Source of the DNA: Macrostomum hystrix
Lineage: Eukaryota > Platyhelminthes > Macrostomidae
Assembly: GCA_950097015.1 (NCBI GenBank)
Contig: CATNEN010000038.1
Span: 14,006,001 to 14,070,000, forward strand
Reading direction: 5' to 3'
DNA length: 64,000 nt
The notes under the pieces are model-generated. The model did no database searches, was not told the origin of the DNA, and saw nothing but the letters and a program-made list of their open reading frames with translations. A program made the position numbers and the translations under genes. Positions 32,388 to 45,200 of the stretch are shown here, one piece after another (the first letter of the stretch is position 1; each line of letters starts with the position of its first letter).

Positions 32388-34744
32388 TGATGTGGAGTGT
32401 ACTTCGGAATCGAGTGGGGTTGTGAGCCAGCCAAATTTTTCCATTTTTAGCAAGTTAATAATCGCGACCCACATAGCAGCTGGCCGCAGAACACCATCAT
32501 TAATCTTAGGGCCAGACTTGGGGCGGAGGTGAATTAAGTAGCCGCCGATTCCCTTTGTCTCGGATCTGTCTAGTCCCCTGTAGGAGTGACTGATCGCGGA
32601 AATAGCAATACTGTATGGACTAGTTTAGGTTATAATTCCCCTCCAAACCGCGATCAGATTGTCGGGATCACTCATGCGTTTAGAGTGAGCTTTAATTCTT
32701 CATGTCCCTCTTCTTTACTGTAACCCGAGCCGAAGCTCGATTATGACCTTTCCCCCTTTAGATACATGTAACGACACTATAGGCAGGTCGGCGCCTGCGC
32801 TTCCCATATCCCGGCGGGATCACAATCATTGGCCGACTGCCGGCAGACGCTCCTAGTGGGGCATCTGGCGATTCTCGCCGCCGCTTTAGTGGGCAATTGG
32901 GGTGGCATTATGCCGACCCGATTCCTCGCTGACAGGCCGGCGAGCATGTGGGTTATTTTGATGAATGCGGGGTTGGCGGAGCTGCAGGACTATTTAAGAG
33001 AGCGCGCTGCGCTGCCCCTAGGACAACCTTTTTCTTTACCTTCCTTTTTCCTCTTTCCGGGAGCCTTTCCCGGCGACTTCCCTGCTCACCTTTTTCCCTT
33101 GTCCGGTCCCGGAACTCGGTCCGTGGACTCTCCCCCGTCTAGGCTAGCACCTAGTCCCTGAGCCTAAGGCTCCAGATCGTAGCAGCAGGCAACTACCTGC
33201 TAGTGCCCTTAAGCGCAAGCCACCTCCTTAGGTGCGCTCCAAATTGAGCCTTGAGCTCCCTGCAGTCTGGCCCCTTGCCAACTGTACTTAGCAATTCCCC
33301 ACCTTTCTCCCGTTCATTTGCATTCCCCGCGAGATCGACGGCCTGCAGCCTGTCAACCAGCGTATTCAGATAAGTAACCCGCGCAGCGGACTTTTATCGT
33401 TATCCCTAAGGGATTTATTACCTAGCTAGTGGGCAATCGGGGCGAGGGCAGAGATTTGTTTTTAGCCTAATAAACTATTATTCATCTTAGTCGCCAATCA
33501 TTTAACTATTAGGCAATTTAGTAACAATTTAAATCACTTTCTATCATGCTGTTATTTCCCCTTTATTTTCTCATTAGACAGCCCTCAATCATGAGTGGCT
33601 AATTCACTAGGGGAATGGGCTCTGGCGAGGCCGAGCTGAAAGCTGCGGCAAGAAGGCTACTGTGAGCGCGCATGAGAGTAATATGGAGCTAGGGATTTGC
33701 GAGCTAAATGCGGGATGTAGCGTGTGCATTTCTGCCTACGAGGTGGGGGATTCCTTGGCCGGCTTTCCTCACTCTCTCGGCGGGTTCCAGTGTATGCGTC
33801 AAGTTCCTTTGCCAATTTGAATTCTCCCTCTTTTCCCCGCCTTTCGCAACCGCGGCCATGGGAGCGAGAGGCGTGATCTAATAATTTCCTGCTTGCATAA
33901 TCACTCAGCCAGTGTTCAGCTTAATCTCTCCTGCCTCTGTTCTCCTCAACTCACACAGAATCGGCTTGCTAGTTATCTAATGAGTAGGCTGCAGTCTAAT
34001 GTACGGAATGTGTCTAATGTCTCATGAGTAGGATCCTGGCTATGGATTTCTCATTCGGGTTCGGAGTACCACCTTTCTAGACCACTGTAGCGCAGTTTCA
34101 GGAATCCCCTTGTGAGGCGTGACTCGATCCATTCTGGGGTTCTCGCCCTAGTCTAAAACGGAAGTTACAGAATGCTCTATTTTTCGGCTTGTCTAAGATC
34201 TGTGTGACAAACTGGGAGCTGCGAGCTCCGGGGACCCAAGTTCCCAAATGTCTGCGGTGGCAACGTAGGCGCATTGGGTGGTGGCGCTACCTTCGATCAT
34301 TATCCGCTTTGCCGATAGCCTTTCCGCATTTCTAAGACAAGAGCCTAGGCCGAGTCGACCACTGCTACCAAAGTTAGGAGTCAGTTACGAACATGCTACT
34401 GATGACAGTAGGCTATCTAGCCCTGTCCTATTCGCTTGCGGGTAGTCCGACATCTATTTAGACTTTTAGCCGGTTTCGAGCACTGCTTGGGGTGGGCACG
34501 GCAGTCATGCCTGTGGCCTATGGGTTGGGTGGGACTGGCCAGCCTGAGGCCAATAGGACCACTCACTTGCATCCTTTGTACCGCCTCATCTCTCCCTTCA
34601 TCTCTCCCTTCATCCCTCCCTTCGTCATCCCTCTCTGCGACAACTCGCGGCAGCAGCGATCGACCTCCGACTCTATCGTCGTTTCCCACACTCCTATCTT
34701 TCATGAGGGCGGTCATCGGCTAGCAAAAGACCCGCACTATTTCA
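32388..34744 (+). repeat. 3' LTR (2357 bp)
   Basis: Same sequence as 21686-24042 at +10702 wherever compared. The TATA-like box falls at 22991 + 10000 = 32991 and AATAAA at 33469. AGGA at 34745-34748 is the right target duplication. Confidence 0.93.
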
Positions 34745-34748
34745 AGGA

Positions 34749-35290
34749 TTATTAACATGGGTTAATCAACCAGAGACCTTATTAGGTATGAATTATTATA
34801 GTCTGTGTATTAATATATGTTATTAAAATGTGTTAATATATTAACAAAATAGAGTTAGCTAGCCAAAAAAATCTGGCCTACGGGTTACTTGTCAGGTTTG
34901 TACAATAAAAACACCATACATTTTACTTTTATCGGAAAGTACAAGAAAGTGCATCGATGGCTTGCAAAATTAATCAGTGCAGCATTTTAACCATGGATTT
35001 GTGCATGACGGACCTAGACCAGAAAGCATCTATAGATAAAAACTGGTGTTTAGATTCCTACCCGGTGTTGTTAGGAACTTGTAGATTACAAAATGGAATG
35101 TCTGCTTGAGATTATGAATTCATCCTCTTAGTTAATCAAGCAAAACGATCACTTTATAAAACTGCTTCGAAAATTTACAAGTTATTGAAAATAATTAATC
35201 AAGCAGATGAAACCAATGAGAGTTCATGATACACTACTATAAGTAGAGATCTTCATTCAAAATAGTCAAGACAAGCACACAGCGGCAGAC
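34749..35290. other. AT-rich spacer
   Basis: No gene or repeat recognised between the LTR element and the 3' end of the Rab-like gene. Confidence 0.3.
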
Positions 35291-37892
35291 TTAGACTCTG
35301 GTTGTGGAACTGTTGCTTTTCGAGCTTCGGCTTCCGCCACCGCTGCCGCCTCCAGCTCTTCGGCACAGCACTTGCCCGATGGCTGAGAAACAGGCGCCCA
35401 GCGTCCACTGACCGGGCTTGCCAGATGGCGGGGCTGTCGCGGCCGGGCGAGCCAGAATCAGCGGCTCCTCTTGGGCCGACGCTGGCACAGGTGCACGTAG
35501 CACACGCAGTCGGTCGAACACCTCTTCGAAGGCTTCGTCGACTCCTTCGCCGGTGCGAGCGGAGGCCTCCACGCAAGCGTGCAGTCCGTGCCGAGCGGCG
35601 AACGCGGCGGCCTCCTCTGGCGAGACCTGCGGTCGCGAGGAGCTAGCAGGTAACTCATACGGACATCAAGATCCCATTCTGACATCAAGATCCCATTCTG
35701 ACATCAAGATCCCATTCTGACATCAAGATCCCATTCTGACATCAAGATCCCATTCTGACATCAAGATCCCATTCTGACATCAAGATCCCATTCTGACATC
35801 AAGATCCCATTCTGACATCAAGATCCCATTCTGACATCAAGATCCCATTCTGACATCAAGATCCCATTCTGACATCAAGATCCCATTCTGACATCAAGAT
35901 CCCATTCTGACATCAAGATCCCATTCTGACATCAAGATCCCAGTCTGACATCAAGATCCCATTCTAACATCAAGATCCCATTCTGACATCAGGATCCCAT
36001 TCTAACATAAAGATCCCATTCTGACATAAAGATCCCATTCTGACATGAAGATCCCATTCTAACATCAGGGTCCCATTCTGACATCAAGATCCCATTCTAA
36101 CATCAAGATCCCATTCTAACATCAGGATCCCATTCTGACATCAAGATCCCATTGTGTCATACACTCTCACCTGTCTCTCATTGGCGGCACAGTCAGCCTT
36201 GGCACCGACCAGCACAATGATGATGTCAGCAGGCGCATCCTCCCTTAAAGCTGGCAACCAATCAGAACCTGCCGCGGTCAACGAATCCTTATTGGCTACG
36301 TCGTAGATCAATAGGGCGGCTCGGGCGCCGGACAAATAGCCCCGGACAATGTGCCGGAAGCGCTGATGACCGCTCGCGTCCCAGATTGAAGGCTTAAAAT
36401 TGATAGATTTGTTGTTATAGATTTAGTTTGGCAAATTAAACAGTCTGGAATTTCAGCCTTTCTACTTGTCTCACATCTGGCACACCCACCTTTGGCAAGC
36501 GAAAGCTTTTTAAATTAGGTCAATTTAGCCAAATAAGCCGGTGTTGCAGGCACACGCACGATTATAAACCACTGACTAAAAAAACGCAGGCCCAAAAAAC
36601 CAGATTGTACCAGTTAATCATGCAAGGTTAATCAAGCATTCTTTAATCTACAAGTCATTATATGTAGCTAGAGTTGAACACTGACTCAAAGACCTAAGGA
36701 GCCAATTAGGTGTTTTAAATCACTTTCGCTCTGTCGTTTGCTTCGTCTAGCTAAGAAAATTGTTGACGCAATTGTTTCCTATAATAGATTAGGCATCTGA
36801 ATTGGCTATAGGTAGCAGTAGCAGATTTTATAAATTAGCACGATGGCCTGCAGTACATAATAGCCTATATATTAGCCATGGAGCTAGATGATAATAGCCT
36901 GAGGTTAGAATAAATGCGATAACAGTGACTCAAGACTCAAGGGTGCAGGATTATGAGATTGGTGCAATTAGCTAGGTCACCAAAGATATTATCACAGCTA
37001 TAGAACTCAAAGTTCTGTGTGTTTAGGAAATCTAGAAAATTGGAATGAGAGTAAATAAAAGGGGGAGAATAGATGAGAGGGAGAGTAGACGAGAGGGGTA
37101 GATGAGAGCGGAGTGGATAGGTGAGAGGGGGAGAGTAGATAAGAGGGGAGAGTAGATGAGAGGGGAGTATAGACAAGACGGGAGAGTAGATGAGAGGGGA
37201 GAGTAGATGAGAGGGGAGAGTAGATGAGAGGGGAGAGTGATAGGGGAGATTAGTTGAGAGGGGAGTAGATGAGAGGGGAGTAGATGAGAGGGGAGTAGAT
37301 GAGACGGGAGAGTAGATGAGAGGGGAGAGTAGATGAGAGGGGAGAGTAGATGAGAGGGGAGAGTGATAGGGGAGAGTAGTTGAGAGGGGAGTAGATGAGA
37401 GGGGAGTAGATGAGACGGGAGAGTAGATGAGAGGGGAGAGTAGATGAGAGGGGAGAGTAGATGAGAGGGGAGAGTGATAGGGGAGAGTAGTTGAGAGGGG
37501 AGTAGATGAGAGGGGAGTAGATGAGACGGGAGAGTAGATGAGAGGGGAGAGTAGATAAAAGGGGAGAGTAGATGAGAGGGGAGAGTGATAGGGGAGAGTA
37601 GATGAGAGGAGACAGCAGAAGTGTTGGATAATGACTGGTGCATCTTAAATGATGGATATTGCAGGATAATAAAAGGAGCTAGCTGCATTGGCTGGCTGAC
37701 GAATTAGCATGGATCTGTCACCTTCAAGCCGTCCGGCTGCTCAGCTAGGAAAATGACATCGATGCCAACTGTGGCCAGACAGTTGGGCTCAAACACGTGA
37801 TCCACGTAGCGGCTAATTAAGCTAGACTTGCCGCAGCCCTGGGCGCCGGCAACAATCACCGCCGGTCCGCGTTGGTGCGCGTTTAGTGCCAT
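35291..37892 (-). CDS. Atypical Rab-like small GTPase (3 exons, 242 residues)
   Basis: Exons: 37892-37722, 36392-36171 and 35626-35291, all phase 0 with GT-AG ends. The last acceptor is CGCGACCGCAG; a nearer AG (CTGCTAG) would break frame. The P-loop GAQGCGKS is at 16-23, the switch I Thr in TVGIDV at 41-46, and WDASGHQRF at 61-69. Compared with Rab consensus the catalytic Gln after DxxG is His (66), the base-contact motif NKxD reads AKAD (121-124), and SAK reads SAR. The segment ERQVSPEEAAAFAARHGL and the following EASARTGEGVDEAFEEVF are typical of the Rab C-terminal half. The last 60 residues are Ser/Gly-rich and end STTRV with no CC, CXC or CAAX cysteine, so membrane attachment by prenylation is not expected. 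GTP hydrolysis and guanine specificity may be altered. Both introns hold private minisatellites. Confidence 0.8.
35657..36150. repeat. 19-bp minisatellite in Rab-like intron 2
   Basis: About 26 copies of GATCCCATTCTGACATCAA. They are nearly perfect in the acceptor-proximal half and more varied (TAACAT, ATAAAG, CAGGATCC) toward the donor. The array spans the intron from about 20 nt inside the donor to about 30 nt before the acceptor. Confidence 0.97.
37050..37612. repeat. Purine-rich minisatellite in Rab-like intron 1
   Basis: Units of GGGGAGAGTAGATGAGA with shorter GGGGAGTAGATGAGA forms. Longer blocks containing GGGGAGAGTGATAGGGGAGA recur at about 37225, 37355 and 37465. It occupies under half of intron 1. 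Confidence 0.93.
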
Positions 37893-39185
37893 TGCTGCTA
37901 ACTTTTTGTATTACACTGAACTCGTATTAGCCGGGAACACAATGAAAAGTAAGCCAAATTGAGCTGCTTGAGCTGCAAATTGCGCAGAAAATAGCTTCTG
38001 AAGTCGAATGTGAAGAAACAAAGAACTGCTTTGTCTGCTTTCCATTTCCTGACTTATTACACACACGTGATTCATACTATATATATAATATATTGAGCTC
38101 TAGCTCCAGGTTTCAGGTTGTTTCCTTATTTCCCTTTCCTGTCTTGCCTCCAATTGGCTGGTTGGGTTTCGACGAGGTGGTCCAATTCTTGATGTGTGAA
38201 TGTACATTCTTCAAATAGGCTTTAGCCTTATGTACATTTAGCACTGTTCAACTGCTAGATAATGTCTAAAAATAGATTTATATGCGAAACAGTCGGCCCA
38301 CTCACAACGCGATAAGGGCAAGGAAGGGTAGAATTTAGACGCCAAATGTCTAAATTAGACAAACCCGCTTCTGTTCGAAGCAGATGGAGCCTAAAGAGAA
38401 TGCCCAGAAAATAACTTTGATGAAGTTTATTTTTAGGCTCTTAAGTATAGTTAAAGAAGCTGACTAACAATTTTAGTTTTACAAGGCTCTTGGAAACCTA
38501 CTTGGAATTAGGATCTGACACATCTTTTATGCTTCTATTTTTTGTTGTTGTTTTCCGTATGACCGTAAGAGGATGACAATGAACAGTTTGCCGTATGACC
38601 AATGCGATGGAGTGATGACTATAGCCTTCTCAACCACTAGATTCAGTGGTTTGGGACATGACCAGAATGACTAAATGAGGAGGCGAATTTAGCGCAAGCT
38701 TGGAGATAAGATTGGATATGACATTATTTTTTATTTCTTAAATCGATTACTTGATTGACTAAGGTGTATTTCCAGGTCTTTAGACCCACCGGCTACGATT
38801 CTAGCCCTTGAAAGGTATGCAATTAAAGAAAGTACAGAGCGTGCATTTTTTGGCAGTCGAACAAATTGTTTTGAAAAGTGCTGCTGCTTTCGCGTGTGTG
38901 GCGCCATTATGAGCAAGTTCATTTTTTGTCGTGTCGTGAGCAACTATAATATCGATATTGATCGATTGATCGCCTACTCAAGCAGCTCAGAGTTGATTCG
39001 GGACACACAACAATGTGAATTCCGGATAGAAAATTTGTGAGTCCCTTATTGATATTATATTTCATGCACACACATTGATTAAATCTCGTAAACTAACCTG
39101 CTCTTTGCTAAGAATTTTATATTACGAGTACATGGGCTATATGGCATTACGAGTAGTACGTATACGTGCTTTATATCGTCTAAAG
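37893..39185. other. AT-rich intergenic region
   Basis: The first 150 bp presumably carry the Rab-like promoter (minus strand). No TATA stands out. No gene recognised in the rest; a 70-codon minus ORF near 38731-38943 has no recognisable features. Confidence 0.3.
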
Positions 39186-39765
39186 CAGGGGTCGGCAAAC
39201 TCCGGCCCGCGGGCCAGATGCGGCCCTCGAAGCTCCCAAATCCGGCCCGTTGCCCCTTCTGACATCTATACAGTGTCCTGTTTCATATCTCTCGTGTCTA
39301 ATCTCTCCCGTGTCTCATCGCTCTCGTGTCTAATCTCTCCTGTGTCTCATCTCTCCCGTGTCTCATCTCTCCTGTGTCTCATCGCTCTCGTGTCTAATCT
39401 CTCCCATGTCTCATCGCTCTCGTGTCTCATCTCTCCCGTGTCTCATCTCTCCCGTGTCTCATCTCTCCCGTGTCTCATCTCTCCTGTGTCTCATCTCTCC
39501 CGTGTCTCATCTCTCCCGTGTCTCATCTCTCCTGTGTCTCATCTCTCCTGTGTCTCATCTCTCCTGTGTCTCATCGCTCTCGTGTCTAATCTCTCCCATG
39601 TCTCATCGCTCTCGTGTCTCATCTCTCCCGTGTCTCATCTCTCCCGTGTCTCATCTCTCCCGTGTCGATCATCTCTCCCGTGTCTCATCTCACCCGTGTC
39701 TCATCTCTCCCCTATCTTATATTTATACAGTCAATGCGGCCCGCTGTCGTCTTTTAGGTTTTTTG
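39186..39765. mobile_element. hAT-like transposon fragment / MITE with internal array
   Basis: It starts CAGGGGTCGGCAAACTCCGG followed by CCCGCGGGCC. This closely matches the terminal repeats of hAT non-autonomous elements (MER5/Charlie type) as I recall them. At the right a second GCGGCCCGC occurs near 39737, but the expected inverted AGTTTGCCGACCCCTG end is missing and no 8-bp duplication was found, so the right end is probably decayed. Confidence 0.45.
39285..39716. repeat. 16-bp minisatellite inside the hAT-like fragment
   Basis: About 27 copies of TCATCTCTCCCGTGTC with CGCTCTCG and TCCTGTG variants. Confidence 0.95.
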
Positions 39766-42245
39766 AAAATGAGCTGATGCTAAGTGAAGGTATATTCATA
39801 TTGTGCAACATGTAATTGACTGTCTTAAGTGTAAGTAAGTATATAATACATTTTTTATAGTATAAATTAATTACATTAATCTGGCTGATAATTTATCCTG
39901 CTAATAATTTATAAAATATTCAGCCCTGGCCTAGCTAGAGGCTACCTTTGCTCTCCCCAAGATGACTGTTTAAATGCGATTTCTTTGGATTTTAAGCTTA
40001 GTTGGATTGTTTGATTTTATCGACTGGAACGTTTGACAGTGTGGGCTAGTTTTATTTCCCGGCCGGAAAGGGAATCGGAAGGATATGATTTGCGCTAAAA
40101 ACATGAAAGAGCGCATCGTTTTGCGTTAACCGCCTCTTCTTGTTGACGTAGTCTTAGACAATACCTCGGCTCTTTCTGGGCAACCTTGATATTAACTGTC
40201 AAACCAATATTCCATTCCGCTAAACGTGTACCCTGCGTTGTGTTTCCCAATATTTCCGATATGACTCTCTCTGGTACTCAGTCTTTTTAAAAAGAACGTT
40301 TGGAAAGCGATAACGTTATCCAAGCTAATGGTAGCATATAGCTCGTTCGAATAAGAATATAATAAATTTCTTATTTTAAGCAACTAAGTAATCGCTTTTG
40401 ATTTTTTACTTCATTGGATTGAAAACGTCTAAAACGATGAAAACTACGAAAATTCGGAATGTTAGACGCAAGGTCCTCCTTTCCTAGAAATGTTTCAAAC
40501 AGAAACTTGCTGTAACTGTTTTAACATGAAACTTCAAATTAGTTTCAATATTACAGCTTTCCAAAACAGAATTCAGTTAATTATTATGTTTTTCTATTAT
40601 TTTGTCTTCAGTGAGCATAATGGCATGATCTTTAGAAAGCAAATTTCTTTCAAAACATCCGTCCACATATCTCCGTCCTAGCTCCGACTACAACATCAGT
40701 ATTTCAAATTTCGGGACCTGCCTAGCTTATCTGCATTCCTTACTCGTTTGTCACATGTCATCTCAAAATTTACATCAATACTTTGTTGTAGTGTTATTTT
40801 ATTAACAGCATCTTTTTAGTCGTAGTTTATTAGTTGCTAAGCCTTGTCTAATCTGATGTAAGACTAAGAAAAGAGACTGAAGAGTAAGAGTTATAATATG
40901 TAATTTAAATTAGTAGTGCCTAGGAAAAATTATATGACTGCAAAATTTTGCAGTGCAACCATTTTAATAGTTTGTTGGATAGGATTTATTTTTGGATCAA
41001 GCAAAATTAGAACAATAGATATAAAGAATTTTGTTGCAATCCTAGGATTTATAGGCCTATTTTGTGCTTTTTAGCATTGATTAAAATTGGGCTGGGGTTA
41101 GGCCCCTATAATATGAGATTGAATTGGTTTTGGCCTGGAGACCTAGGCAGCTATACCTTGATCCCTTAATGTCAAAACAAAAAACAGTAGACTTTCAGTT
41201 TGGTCACAAAATGGCCACATCACAAAATGGTGGGTCATAGTTAGAAAAAATAATCTGATCATGAATATTGAAAGCTCAAAAAACTATTTTCCTGATTTAT
41301 AGGCCCATTCAAGGTGACAAGTGGAAGGCCTAGGAAAGGAAAATCTAAATTAAAGAATCACTTGTTCTTACATTAGTGACACTTGGTTTTACTTTGCAAA
41401 GCAAAAGCAGGGCAAAGCAGCATAACATTTAACTTATTTATATATTTTTATTTTTATATTTATATTTTCATATTTTATATTTTACTTTATATTTACTTTA
41501 TTTACTTTATATACTTATTTACTTATATTTACTTTATATTATATGTTATATATTTATTTTCTGTTGCTCAAATGAATTATTTGAAAATATTACCAGTCAG
41601 AGGTGTCACAAAAATAATTTAATGTTAATGCTCATTTCTTTGAGTAGGGCCTAGCTATCAAAGTATACTTTATACTTTGTATTGATATCATATTGTCATA
41701 TTTTAAGGTATTGAATAATAATAATTGAATGATTGATTACACCTGCCCCAATTGGGTCAGATGTGCAGCCGACAGCATAGCCGCAGCTAATGCGTGGCGC
41801 ATCTGAAGGCTGCGTACAGCTGTTCAGTCCACGGACTGGGGAGATGCCACACCCACCTTCAATTATCCCAGCTGATGCTGGTATTAAGATATTGAGAAAT
41901 ATAGTTAGCCATAGGACTGACTTGTAGCTTTTTTAGATTTGTATGACCCTAGAAGAAATACAAGTTCTATGATTAAGCAAGGTAAAAATTATGCAAGTAT
42001 TGCAAGATTGTAAGTATTATTGCAAGTATAGAGAAATAAGGTAGCATGGTTTAGTTTTAAAGTGTATATCTTATGTAATGATCAAAATACTATCTGTTTA
42101 TTTGTAACATTGTGTAAGGTTATTTGTACAACTATTACTGATTATTAGGCCTACATAGCTGTACAAACATTTTAATAAATGCAAAACACAAAAATTTTTT
42201 TTACAGTTTTCTCGAGTCTTTTAGGCTAATCTGAATCAGCTGATC
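39766..42245. other. AT-rich intergenic region upstream of SON
   Basis: No exon supported. A TTTATATTTACTTTATATT-type low-complexity stretch occupies 41440-41560. A SINE-like copy lies at 41745-41890. The last 60 bp contain two AGs after T-rich tracts (TTTTTTTACAG, GAGTCTTTTAG) that could be splice acceptors for a 5' UTR exon. Confidence 0.35.
41745..41890 (+). repeat. SINE-like dispersed repeat, copy B
   Basis: Shares AGCCGCAGCT, GCATCTGAAGGCTGCGTAC, GCTGTTCAGTCCACGGA and a TTCAATTATCCCAGCTGATG end with the copy at 14275-14400, at roughly 80 percent by eye in the shared blocks. Confidence 0.55.
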
Positions 42246-45200
42246 ATGTCTTCTACTCATCGTCATAGATCTGCTAGGTCTAGTCACAGAGATAGGCACA
42301 GTCGCAGCTGCAGCCATAGTCCAAGGCGTCATCATCATTCTAAAGACTCAAGGGAGAATCGCCGACAGCATTCATCTGGCAAAGCGTCACATAGCAACCG
42401 GCACAGCGGCAGGCATTCGCGAAATAATAGCAATAAGTTATCCAGTCAGGACAAGAGAAAAACAGAAACTGATGGTAAAGATTCTAACACAATTTCTGGT
42501 ATAGATTGCGGAGAAGAAATTCGACGAGTTCTTCTGGTGCAGAAGCAGAAGCAGCCATCAGATGCAACTGACAATGAAGCAAGGCAGCAGCAGCAGCCGC
42601 AGCCTGCTGATCAGCCACCTTCTCAAGAACAAGAAGAGGTTAGTCTGCAAGATCCTGTCATGTAGCGTTTGCGGGGTATTTCAAATACCCACTGCCTATT
42701 TCACAATAGCTCCCAAACCGAATGACCGAATTTCGTGAAAGTCCACCATCTGAATCAAAATTTTCCACCCTATACGATGAACTAACTTTCAAAGCGTCTG
42801 AGCAAGCATCCTCGAGATGTTCAGCGATTCTTATCGAAGACCCTGGTGACAACGACAAATTACATTGCTCTGTATAATATCGATACTATATAGACAACAA
42901 AGATCTCGCATCTCGACGATGCCGATGTTTTATGATTCTGGAAGTTATTATGGATTATGGGTATTTGAAAGATGTGGGTATTTTAAAAACCCACGTGGTC
43001 GTTCTACTATTAAAGCTTCGGAATTATGACCTAGAGGTTCGGAGTTCGAATCTTAGCCTAAGAGAATCGATTTAGGTCTCAGCACAAAATAATCAATTCC
43101 CTTGTGCTTCAGCCTACCCAGCTGTAAAATAAGCAATATCATTAAAATTTAGCAGCAGCAGCAGCGGGTCCAACAAATTACCATGACAACTGCAGCATCG
43201 ACAGCGGCTGTCGAGAGCTGCGGAAAAGTTTCCTTCGCCAGCCAAATTCGAGTCTCCGAAGCAACTAGGCGACTGATTACGGATGGCATGACTCAATGTG
43301 AACCATCTGCTACTATCCAGCAGGGCACTGTACCTACCAATGGTCTGCCATCCTCAACGTCCTCATTTGGTACATTTGGTAGGCCGAAAGCGCATTCGAG
43401 AAAGGTACCCGAAGATTGTTCCAGCGAGAGCCGAAAGTTGCCGTCTTCTGAGATAAGAAAAACTTCACCGCCTGGGAGGTCTGGAAGTAGGAAGCGAAGC
43501 CGCAGTAGGTCTCGGTGAGAATGCTCGAGTGTCTTAGAAACTTTCTCCTGAAACTTGATTTTAAAAGAGTCAGTGGCAAAACATGAGTTTCTTGAAATAA
43601 TATATATGTATATATTTTTAGGAACAGTGTTATTGGTTTTCAACTTCTATTTCAAACTAAGTAACTTCAATTTCGCCCGGCGGCTCTCCGGCTGGCGTTA
43701 GTAACTTATTCGTCCGCGGGGAGGGGGGTGCTCGTGTGTACCCGATTAGTAACTTCAATTTCGTCCGCGAGACCGGCCTGCCCAAGTTAGGGTAAATCAA
43801 TTTCACAAAAAGTAACATCTATTTCGTCTCTTCAGCACAGCGATTTGTGTTTGCATCCGCTCTGTGAAATGCCTTTGATCTTCGCCGACGCCGCCACCGA
43901 CTCCGCCACAGTAAAATTACAATACATTTCTTTCGAGTGTCGAGCCATTTGTGGCCCTGTGAATTTATAACCCTATAGCACAGAACCCTATACAATAAAT
44001 TCAGCTAATTGGATAGCGCCGACACTTTCACATCCAGCCGCTCTTGAAGCTCCAATCTTATTATAATATATTTAATAATATTAATATATATATTGGGAAC
44101 GAGATCTCTCCATCATGTCACACAACTTTGTTTAAGTCACAGAAATGCCTCGCGGAAATTACGGAAAGGTGTCTCAAACAGACCGCCAGCGACTGATCTC
44201 TGCATTTTAAAGAAAATGCTGACTGGCTGCAGCTTGCTGTCCAGTTGGGGTTCAACAAGCAAACGGCTTGATCCATCATTACGCGTTCTGACTTTCTTCT
44301 GACAATGGAGTCCTCCATTGTCTTGCCTGACACGTCAAAAATAGATATTAATATTGAAAGTCTGTTTGAAGCCGGATGAAAAAAATGCAAGACGAAATAG
44401 AAGTTACTTTTTGTGAAATTGATGTATACCCTAACTTTGGCAGGCCGGTCTCGCGGACGAAATTGAAGTTACTAATCGGGTACACACGAGCACCCCCTCC
44501 CCGCGGACGAAATTGAAGTTACTAATCGGGTACACACGAGCACCCCCTCCCCGCGGACGAAATTGAAGTTACTAATCGGGTACACACGAGCACCCCCTCC
44601 CCGCGGACGAAATTGAAGTTACTAATCGGGTACACACGAGCACCCCCTCCCCGCGGGCGAAATTGAAGTTACTAATCGGGTACACACGAGCACCCCCTCC
44701 CCGCGGGCGAAATTGAAGTTACTAATCGGGTACACACGAGCACCCCCTCCCCGCGGACGAAATTGAAGTTACTAATCGGGTACACACGAGCACCCCCTCC
44801 CCGCGGACGAAATTGAAGTTACTAATCGGGTACACACGAGCACCCCCTCCCCGCGGACGAAATTGAAGTTACTAATCGGGTACACACGAGCACCCCCTCC
44901 CCGCGGACGAAATTGAAGTTACTAATCGGGTACACACGAGCACCCCCTCCCCGCGGACGAAATTGAAGTTACCAATCGGGTACACACGAGCACCCCCTCC
45001 CCGCGGACGAAATTGAAGTTACTAATCGGGTACACACGAGCACCCCCTCCCCGCGGACGAAATTGAAGTTACTAATCGGTTACACACGAGCACCCCCTCC
45101 CCGCGGGCGAAATTGAAGTTACTAATCGGGTACACACGAGCACCCCCTCCCCGGGGACGAAATTGAAGTTACTAATCGGGTACACACGAGCACCCCCTCC

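Larger units (their letters stand above)
21686..34744 (+). mobile_element. Ty3/gypsy LTR retrotransposon, 13.06 kb, apparently intact
   Basis: Two LTRs of 2357 bp lie at an offset of exactly 10702 bp and looked identical in every stretch compared. They flank an internal region of 8345 bp. The parts in order are a tRNA-Leu primer-binding site, a 1.3-kb structured leader, one gag-pol ORF (RT before integrase, the Ty3/gypsy order), a duplicated hairpin module, a spliced antisense gene, a GC-rich stretch, a weak purine tract and the 3' LTR. LTR identity implies recent insertion. There is no env-like ORF on the sense strand. An aspartic protease and a zinc knuckle were not found. Confidence 0.93.

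Noticed and set aside
42995-43065. tRNA gene
   Set aside because: Box B is good but the acceptor and anticodon arms do not pair; a SINE remnant fits better.
43114-43643. Minus-strand ORFs over SON exon 2
   Set aside because: Shadows of the RS-rich SON exon; no splice or domain support.
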